From assembly GCF_000588875.1 (NCBI RefSeq), contig NZ_JEMV01000018.1:18696-82695 (forward strand): DNA of 64,000 bases, read 5' to 3'. Source of the stretch: Sphingobium sp. Ant17. Its GTDB lineage: Bacteria; Pseudomonadota; Alphaproteobacteria; Sphingomonadales; Sphingomonadaceae. Numbering within the stretch: the first letter of the stretch is position 1; every line of letters starts with the position of its first letter. Positions 58,398 through 64,000 of the stretch are shown piece after piece. The notes under the pieces were generated by a model. That model was not told the origin of the DNA. It did no database searches and saw nothing but the letters and a program-made list of their open reading frames with translations. The position numbers and the translations under genes were made by a program.

Positions 58398-59881
58398 TTA
58401 TTCATATTCCAGGTCCTGATAGCCGTCTTCGGCGATGTCGGAGAAGCGGGTGATGCGGGCATCGAATTTCATGCGGATGCGGCCGGTGGAGCCATGGCGT
58501 TGCTTGGCGACGATCAACTCGGCGAGGCCGTAAATCTGCTCCATCTGCTGCGCCCATTCGGTATGTTCGGCGCTTTCCTTGTTCCCCGGTTCCTTGGCGG
58601 CGATGTAATAATCCTCGCGGAACACGAACCAGACCATGTCGGCGTCCTGCTCGATCGAACCGGATTCGCGCAGATCGGAGAGTTGGGGCCTCTTGTCCTC
58701 GCGCTGTTCGACGGCACGGCTGAGCTGCGACAAGGCCAGAACGGGAACATGCAATTCCTTGGCCAAGGTCTTGAGACCACGCGAAATTTCCGAAATTTCG
58801 TTCACGCGATTCTCATTGCCGCGTCCGCTGCCCTGGAGCAGCTGGAGATAATCGACCACGATGAAGCCGACATCATGGCGGCGCTTCAAGCGACGGGCGC
58901 GGGTGCGCAGCGCGGCGATGGTGAGGCCGGGCGTATCGTCGATGAACAGCGGCAGTTCCTGCAGTTCGCGCGCGGCACGGGAGAGATTCTGGAAGTCGGC
59001 GCGGCTGATCTTGCCCATGCGCAACGCTTCGCCGCTGATGCCCGATTGTTCGGCGAGCACACGGGTCGCGAGCTGATCGGCGGACATTTCGAGGCTGAAG
59101 AAGGCCGTCTTGGCGCCCATATTCTTTTCCGGCGGAATGCGTCGGCATTGTCGCGCAACCAGCGCGAGGCGGCATTATAGGCGATGTTGGTGGCGAGCGA
59201 GGTCTTGCCCATGCCCGGACGGCCAGCGAGGATCATGAGATCCGAATTGTGGAGGCCACCGATCTTGGCATTGAGGCTGTTGATGCCGGTCGTGATCCCC
59301 GACACATGGCCGCCGCTGTTGAGCGCTCGCTCAGCGACCTGCACGGCGGCAGTGGAGGCGGAGAGGAAGCTCTTGACCGAGCCGCTTTCGCCCTCCCCCT
59401 CCGAAACTTTGTAGAGCGCGACTTCGGCGGCTTCGATCTGCTCGCGCGGATTGACATCCTCGCTGGTATCCAGCGCATTTTCAACCAGTTCGCGGCCGAC
59501 GCTGACAAGCTCCCGCAGCAAGGCAAGGTCGTAGATCTGGGACGCGAAATCGCGCGCGCCGATGAGCGCCGCGCCATTGCCGGTCAATTGCGCGAGATAA
59601 GCCGCGCCGCCCAGTTCCTTGAGCGCGGGGTCCTGATCCAGCATCGGCTTCAGCGTCACCGGGTTGGCGATCATATCGCGATCGAGCAGCTTCATGATCG
59701 CGTCATAGATGCGACCATGGAGCGGTTCGAAGAAATGCTCCGCCTTGATCTTGATCTGCACATCTTCGGCAATGCGGTTGTCGATCATCAGCGCGCCCAG
59801 CAGCGCGGCTTCGGCTTCGACATTGCGCGGCAGTTCGGTGCCGCCGGCTTCGGCGGCAGTGATTTTCAATAGTTCGACCAT
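58398..59881 (-). CDS. dnaB: Replicative DNA helicase DnaB, frame broken by one base
   Basis: Joined, a 494-residue hexameric helicase. The start at 59879-59881 (MVELLKITAAEAGG) has GAGAGGG upstream. The N-terminal domain is NVEAEAALLGALMIDN onward, and the RecA-like domain has Walker A AGRPGMGKTSLATN. The frame is lost at RDNADAFRRKR; restoring one G near 59140 gives RDNADGIPPEKNMGAKTAFFSLEMSADQL, leading through VDYLQLLQGSG and the C-terminal YHGSTGRIRMKFD-like end. The gene is essential and no intein sequence is present, so an indel error is the best explanation. Confidence 0.93.
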
Positions 59882-59995
59882 GGCCCTCTCATCCTCCGGT
59901 CGCGCGCGTCGCGCAAGGGCTGGCGCGCAATCCATCTGTGGATAAGTCCCGCTTGCTTTTCGGCGCGTGTCGCCGCACTGACTATCCCCTTCACC

Positions 59996-60478
59996 ATGGC
60001 CGATCCGCGCATCATAGACATCAAGCTCGACGAGCGCACGATCCTGTGGCGCAATGCCGATGTCGAGCAGGAACGGCGGATCGCGATCTTCGATCTGCTG
60101 GAGGATAATCATTTCGCGCCCCAGCGGGTCCATGCGGACGGCTATATGGGGCCGTACAAGGTGGTGCTGCGCGTCGAGGACGGGCGGCTGGTGATCGAGA
60201 TCAATCGCGAGGATGACAGCGCGCTCGAAGCGATCATCCTGGGGCTCGGGCGGTTCCGGCGGCCGATCCGCGAATATTTCGCGATCTGCGACAGCTATTA
60301 CCAGGCGATCAGCAATGCCTCGCCACAGCAGATCGAGACGGTGGACATGGCCCGGCGCGGCATCCACAATGATGCGGCGGAGATGCTGATCGAACGGCTG
60401 GAGGGCAAGATCGCGGTCGATTTCGACACGGCGCGGCGGCTGTTCACGCTGATCTGCGTGCTGCATATCAAGGGGTAG
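59996..60478 (+). CDS. UPF0262 family protein
   Basis: A 160-residue soluble protein found in alphaproteobacteria (RIIDIKLDERTILWRNADVEQERRIAIFDL, LGLGRFRRPIREYFAICDSYY). No catalytic motif is evident and the role is unknown to me. It is divergent from dnaB and is followed by the GH25-like gene. Confidence 0.88.
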   Translation: MADPRIIDIKLDERTILWRNADVEQERRIAIFDLLEDNHFAPQRVHADGYMGPYKVVLRVEDGRLVIEINREDDSALEAIILGLGRFRRPIREYFAICDSYYQAISNASPQQIETVDMARRGIHNDAAEMLIERLEGKIAVDFDTARRLFTLICVLHIKG

Positions 60479-60518
60479 GGACGATTTCGCGGCTGACTTT
60501 GGGGGGCTGCTGGTCCGC

Positions 60519-61175
60519 TTGAGTGCGGGACTGGCGATCATCGCGGTGCTGGCTCTAGCGCTGTGGCTATATGCGCGCAGTTGGGCGCCCGCGCGCGATC
60601 AATATCCGGTGCAGGGCGTGACGATCAGCGCCGACGATGGCGTCGTGGACTGGGGCACGTTGGCGGCGCAGGGGGTGGACTTTGCCTATATCCGTGCGGC
60701 CAGGGGGGCGGCCGGGCGCGACTCCGCTTTCGCCGCGAACTGGCGCGGGGCGCGGACCGTCGGCCTGCGCTATGGCGCGATGCTCGACTACAGCCTGTGC
60801 CGACTGGCTGGCGACCAAGCGACCGGCTTCGTGACGACAGTGCCGCGCGACAATGCCGCCCTTCCCCCGGTCATCCGGCTGGCCTTAGACCAAAGCTGCA
60901 CCGCCCGGCCGGGACGAGATTTGGTGCTGTCGGAACTCAATACCCTGGTCAATCTGGTCGAAAGCCATGCGGGCAAGACCGTGCTGCTCAACGTCACCGA
61001 GGATTTCGACACGCTGTATGATGTGGGTTCAGGCATCAACCGCACGCTCTGGCTCGACGGCAATTTCTTTCCGCCCGATTATGCGACGCGGCCCTGGGTG
61101 ATGTGGACAGCCAGCGACATGCGGCATATCGACGGCGTTGACGGGCCGGTGAGATGGGATGTGGTGGCACCATGA
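60519..61175 (+). CDS. GH25 lysozyme-like protein, possibly inactive
   Basis: A 218-residue protein with a signal anchor (AGLAIIAVLALALWLYARS) and a glycoside hydrolase 25-like barrel (GVTISADDGVVDWGTLAAQG, DFAYIRAARG, MWTASDMRHIDGV). Active GH25 enzymes carry an Asp-x-Glu motif; here the strand reads LALDQSC, so the Glu is absent and activity on peptidoglycan is doubtful. The start is a TTG at 60519 after GGGGGG; no ATG fits. Its end overlaps cdd by 4 nt. Confidence 0.72.
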   Translation: MSAGLAIIAVLALALWLYARSWAPARDQYPVQGVTISADDGVVDWGTLAAQGVDFAYIRAARGAAGRDSAFAANWRGARTVGLRYGAMLDYSLCRLAGDQATGFVTTVPRDNAALPPVIRLALDQSCTARPGRDLVLSELNTLVNLVESHAGKTVLLNVTEDFDTLYDVGSGINRTLWLDGNFFPPDYATRPWVMWTASDMRHIDGVDGPVRWDVVAP

Positions 61176-61633
61176 GTAAGACGGATGAGCAGGTGGCGCA
61201 GCTGGTGGCCGCAGCGCGCGGGGCGATGGCCCACGCCCATGCGCCCTATAGCCGTTTCGCGGTGGGGGCGGCCGTGCGGTTGACCGATGGCAGCGTCGTG
61301 ACTGGCTGCAATTTCGAGAATGCGAGCTATGGCCTGTCGCTTTGTGCGGAGACGGTGGCGCTGGCGAGCGTCAATGCGCAAGGTCGCTTTGCCGATGTCG
61401 CCGCGATCGCCGTCGTCGGCGGGGCGATGGATGCGACCGAGGAAGCCCTGGTCACGCCCTGCGGCCGGTGCCGCCAGGTGATGAACGAAGCCGAACAGAT
61501 GGCAGGCCGCGCCATCGCCATCTATTGCGCCTCGCCATCAGGCAGCCGCGTAACCGAGCATCGCATCGCCGATCTTCTGCCCCATGCCTTCGGCCCCGCC
61601 GACCTGGGCATCACCCCCACCAGAAAAAGCTGA
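61172..61633 (+). CDS. cdd: Cytidine deaminase
   Basis: A 153-residue tetrameric-type cytidine deaminase for pyrimidine salvage. Zinc ligands and catalytic Glu are in CAETVA, and the other two Cys in PCGRCRQV; FENASYG binds the nucleoside. ATGA overlap with the GH25-like gene; dcd follows 9 nt later. Confidence 0.94.
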   Translation: MSKTDEQVAQLVAAARGAMAHAHAPYSRFAVGAAVRLTDGSVVTGCNFENASYGLSLCAETVALASVNAQGRFADVAAIAVVGGAMDATEEALVTPCGRCRQVMNEAEQMAGRAIAIYCASPSGSRVTEHRIADLLPHAFGPADLGITPTRKS

Positions 61634-61642
61634 AACATCATC

Positions 61643-62197
61643 ATGGCCATTCTTTCCGACAAATGGATTCGCGAAAAAGCCCTTTCCACCGGCATGATCG
61701 AGCCGTTCGTGGAGAGCCAGAAGCGGGATGGCTGTATCAGTTACGGCCTGTCTTCTTATGGCTATGACGCGCGGGTGGCGGACGAGTTCAAGATCTTCAC
61801 CAATATCGACAGCACCATAGTCGACCCCAAAAATTTCGACACCAACAGCTTCGTCGATCGCAAGACCGATTGCTGCATCATCCCGCCCAACAGCTTCGCG
61901 CTGGCCCGCACCGTTGAATATTTCCGCGTTCCTCGCGACGTGCTGGTGATCTGCCTTGGCAAGTCCACCTATGCGCGGTGCGGCATCATCGTGAATGTGA
62001 CGCCGCTTGAGCCGGGCTGGGAGGGCCATGTCACGCTGGAATTTTCCAACACCACCCCCCTGCCCGCCAAAATCTACGCCAATGAAGGGGCATGCCAATT
62101 CCTGTTCCTTCAGGGCAATGAGCCTTGCGAGGTCAGCTATGCCGACCGAGCCGGTAAATATATGGGGCAGCAGGGCGTGACATTGCCCAAGCTGTAA
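61643..62197 (+). CDS. dcd: dCTP deaminase
   Basis: A 184-residue trimer-forming enzyme that makes dUTP from dCTP. It has [18 protein letters not shown] with the conserved Arg-Cys segment, [20 protein letters not shown], and [15 protein letters not shown] at the end. It lies in a nucleotide-salvage pair with cdd. Confidence 0.96.
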   Translation: MAILSDKWIREKALSTGMIEPFVESQKRDGCISYGLSSYGYDARVADEFKIFTNIDSTIVDPKNFDTNSFVDRKTDCCIIPPNSFALARTVEYFRVPRDVLVICLGKSTYARCGIIVNVTPLEPGWEGHVTLEFSNTTPLPAKIYANEGACQFLFLQGNEPCEVSYADRAGKYMGQQGVTLPKL

Positions 62198-62218
62198 CGC
62201 CGTGCGAGATAGGATGCC

Positions 62219-62991
62219 ATGAGTTGGTGGCAGACATGGCTACGGCGTAAGCCCGTAGCAACGGATAGGTTACCACCCAGCGTGGGTGAGGATTGCCGTG
62301 TCTACGCGATCGGCGACATTCATGGCCGGGCCGATCTGCTCGACGCGCTGCTCGGCATGATTGGAGAGGATGATGCGGATCGCGGCCCAGCGCGACCCAT
62401 CCTCATTTTCCTCGGCGACCTGGTGGACCGGGGCCAGTCTTCGCGCGCCGTGATCGAGCGGGTGATGGCACTGGTCGCAACAGGCGGCGACGTGCGCTGC
62501 CTTCAAGGCAATCATGAGGAACTGTTCATTGCCGCAGCGCGCGGCGACGCGCGCATCATCCCGGTGTTCCGGCGCATGGGCGGCGCACAGACGCTGGAAA
62601 GCTATGGGCTTGCACCAGATGTCTTTGACGTGATGACGGATTTGGAAATTGCCGAATGGATGCTGCACCATGTGCCGCGCGAGCATGTCGAATTTCTCGA
62701 TGCCCTGCCAGACTGGACTGAAGTCGGCGATTATCTGTTCGTCCATGCCGGCATTCGTCCCGGCATTCCTGTGGAACAACAAAAGCCTCTGACCTGCGGT
62801 GGATACGCAAGGGCTTTCTAGATCATCGCAAACCGCATTCGCATATGGTGGTCCATGGCCATAGTATCGCACCAGAAGTGGACGAGCGGGACAACCGCAT
62901 CGGCATCGATACCGGTGCCTATTATAGCGGTCAGCTTACCGCGCTGGGGCTGGAAGGAACACAACGCTGGACGCTTCAAACCACGGAATAG
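62219..62991 (+). CDS. PPP-type metallophosphatase, frame broken by one base
   Basis: Joined, a 257-residue phosphatase of the serine/threonine PPP / ApaH-like group. The metal motifs GDIHGRADL, FLGDLVDRGQ and LQGNHEELF are in the first frame. After QQKPL the frame is lost; one added base near 62790 gives DLRWIRKGFLDH, followed by HMVVHGHS and the end GTQRWTLQTTE, supplying the last metal ligands. It may dephosphorylate proteins or dinucleotide phosphates. Confidence 0.88.
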
Positions 62992-63054
62992 ATGGCCCGT
63001 CGAAGCTCCCATGCTGGCGGAAATACCGAGCGCCTATGAGGATGGCCGTCACGA

Positions 63055-63089
63055 AAATGGCCGATAATCGGGATGATCACCGGCCATTC
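63055..63089. terminator. Possible terminator between phosphatase gene and ctrA
   Basis: AATGGCC/GGCCATT inverted repeat with a 19-nt spacer in the gap between convergent genes; the T tract is short, so this is weak. Confidence 0.4.
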
Positions 63090-63116
63090 TAGTTATGATG
63101 TAAGTATGAAGAAACG

Positions 63117-63824
63117 TCAGGCGACCTTGGCCTGCTCCTCCAGCACTTCATCCGGGTCGCGCAGCACATAGCCACGGCCCCAGACCGTCTCGATATAATT
63201 GTCGCCGCTGCACGCCAGCGCCAGCTTCTTGCGCAGCTTGCAGATGAACACGTCGATGATCTTGAGTTCCGGCTCGTCCATCCCGCCATAGAGATGGTTC
63301 AGGAACATTTCCTTGGTGAGCGTGGTCCCCTTGCGGAGCGATAGCAGCTCCAGCATCGCATATTCCTTGCCCGTCAGATGGACGCGGTTGCCGTCCACTT
63401 CCACGGTCTTCGCGTCGAGATTGACCGACAGCTTGCCGGTGCGAATGACCGACTGCGAATGCCCCTTGGAGCGACGCACCACGGCATGAATGCGGGCGAT
63501 GAGCTCTTCGCGATGGAAAGGCTTGGTCACATAATCATCGGCCCCAAAACCGAAGGAGCGAACCTTGCTGTCCATTTCGGCAACACCCGACAAGATCAGG
63601 ACCGGAGTCTGAACCTTGGCAGCGCGCAACTTCTTCAGCACGTCGTAACCGTGCATGTCGGGCAGGTTCAGATCCAGACAGATGATGTCGTAATCATAGA
63701 GCTTGCCCAGATCGAGGCCTTCTTCGCCCAGATCCGTGGTATAGACGTTGAAGCCTTCGGTGGTGAGCATCAGCTCGATCGCCTTGGCCGTCGTCGGTTC
63801 GTCCTCAATCAGCAGCACGCGCAT
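63117..63824 (-). CDS. ctrA: Cell-cycle response regulator CtrA
   Basis: A 235-residue OmpR-type regulator. The receiver domain has acidic pocket EDE (7-9), phosphoacceptor D51 ([12 protein letters not shown]) and K101 ([21 protein letters not shown]). The winged-helix domain contains [37 protein letters not shown], the DNA-recognition part that is nearly invariant in CtrA. The start at 63822-63824 has AGGGGGC upstream. CtrA controls motility, division and polarity genes and is activated by the CckA-ChpT relay. Confidence 0.96.
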   Translation of the reverse strand: MRVLLIEDEPTTAKAIELMLTTEGFNVYTTDLGEEGLDLGKLYDYDIICLDLNLPDMHGYDVLKKLRAAKVQTPVLILSGVAEMDSKVRSFGFGADDYVTKPFHREELIARIHAVVRRSKGHSQSVIRTGKLSVNLDAKTVEVDGNRVHLTGKEYAMLELLSLRKGTTLTKEMFLNHLYGGMDEPELKIIDVFICKLRKKLALACSGDNYIETVWGRGYVLRDPDEVLEEQAKVA

Positions 63825-63920
63825 ATGAAGCCCCCTTTGCGTCGCAGGTCCGTTCACCCCACCAGAACGGCTTCTGTCCAAAATTTCATTTAACCAAAAA
63901 AAACTTCTGAACGACAAAGG

Positions 63921-63935
63921 TTAATTTAGTGCTAA
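63921..63935. promoter_or_regulatory. Candidate CtrA box upstream of ctrA
   Basis: TTAA-TTTAGTG-CTAA matches the CtrA consensus TTAA-N7-TTAA with one mismatch. It lies about 100 nt before the ctrA start. A GANTC methylation site (GAATC, 63967-63971) lies 31 nt further upstream. Both are known control features of ctrA in Caulobacter; use here is inferred. Confidence 0.65.
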
Positions 63936-64000
63936 CCCGCAGGAAAGCGCGAGTCGTATAAAAAACGAATCCATTTACAAAGTGTTGAGGCCGTAACGAT

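Noticed and set aside
58398..59881. Split dnaB as evidence for an intein or two-gene helicase
   Set aside because: No inserted protein sequence or splicing motifs lie at the break; the two frames meet exactly with one base added.
58886..60541. A single 551-residue protein starting at 60541 and including the dnaB N-terminus
   Set aside because: The part upstream of 59881 is antisense to the UPF0262 gene; dnaB starts at 59881, and its end in this frame is created by the one-base shift.

Overview
The window is high-GC alphaproteobacterial chromosome, most likely from a sphingomonad (Sphingomonas/Sphingobium type). The evidence is a CtrA response regulator, a circularly permuted ssrA gene with tag ANDNEALAIAA, a GTTC-N7-GTTC LexA operator, the order trpG-trpD-trpC-moaC-moeA-lexA/comEC/gltX/gltA, UPF0262 and FYDLN-acid proteins, many large TonB-dependent receptors, and sphingomonad-style REP palindromes. 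I see no IS element, prophage, CRISPR array or rRNA operon.

Layout. 1-3.2 kb: start of ettA (minus strand, cut by the window edge), an exported M28 peptidase, a small lipoprotein and tRNA-Pro. 3.2-15.4 kb: one minus-strand type II secretion operon, gspC-D-E-F-G-H-I-J-K-L-M-N-O, with start/stop overlaps at most junctions and three REP-type palindromes in or next to the pseudopilin genes. 15.5-21.3 kb: a 2OG-Fe(II) oxygenase, a TonB-dependent receptor, a beta-helix-like lipoprotein and a small periplasmic repeat-like protein. 21.6-22.2 kb: permuted tmRNA and a small conserved-looking ORF. 22.5-32.4 kb: tryptophan and molybdenum-cofactor genes, lexA, comEC, gltX and gltA. 32.5-38.2 kb: two tRNA-Ala(GGC) genes, the FYDLN protein, aroA, a small membrane protein, cmk, rpsA, ihfB, and a tRNA-Leu(UAA) interrupted by a 218-nt group I intron.

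38.3-47.7 kb is a nutrient-scavenging block: a TonB receptor, a Tat-exported PLP enzyme, an ECF sigma factor, a FecR anti-sigma, an STN-domain TonB transducer and an alkaline phosphatase. 47.7-52.3 kb: a PAS-GGDEF diguanylate cyclase, a DUF389 protein and an SLC13-type permease. 52.5-55.4 kb: groESL under a CIRCE operator, and a universal stress protein. 55.5-64 kb: a YghU-type glutathione enzyme, a DUF885 hydrolase, dnaB, UPF0262, a GH25-like protein, cdd, dcd, a PPP-type phosphatase, and ctrA with a likely CtrA box and a GANTC site upstream.

The sequence carries at least 14 positions where a single base restores a full-length protein: 13 missing bases and one extra A. They hit essential genes (dnaB, gltX, cmk) as well as accessory ones, so I treat them as probable sequencing or assembly indels rather than pseudogenes, and I annotate the joined genes across them.

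The two observations I rate highest are the intron-split tRNA-Leu(UAA) gene and the REP palindromes that form part of the prepilin leader peptides of gspG and gspJ.
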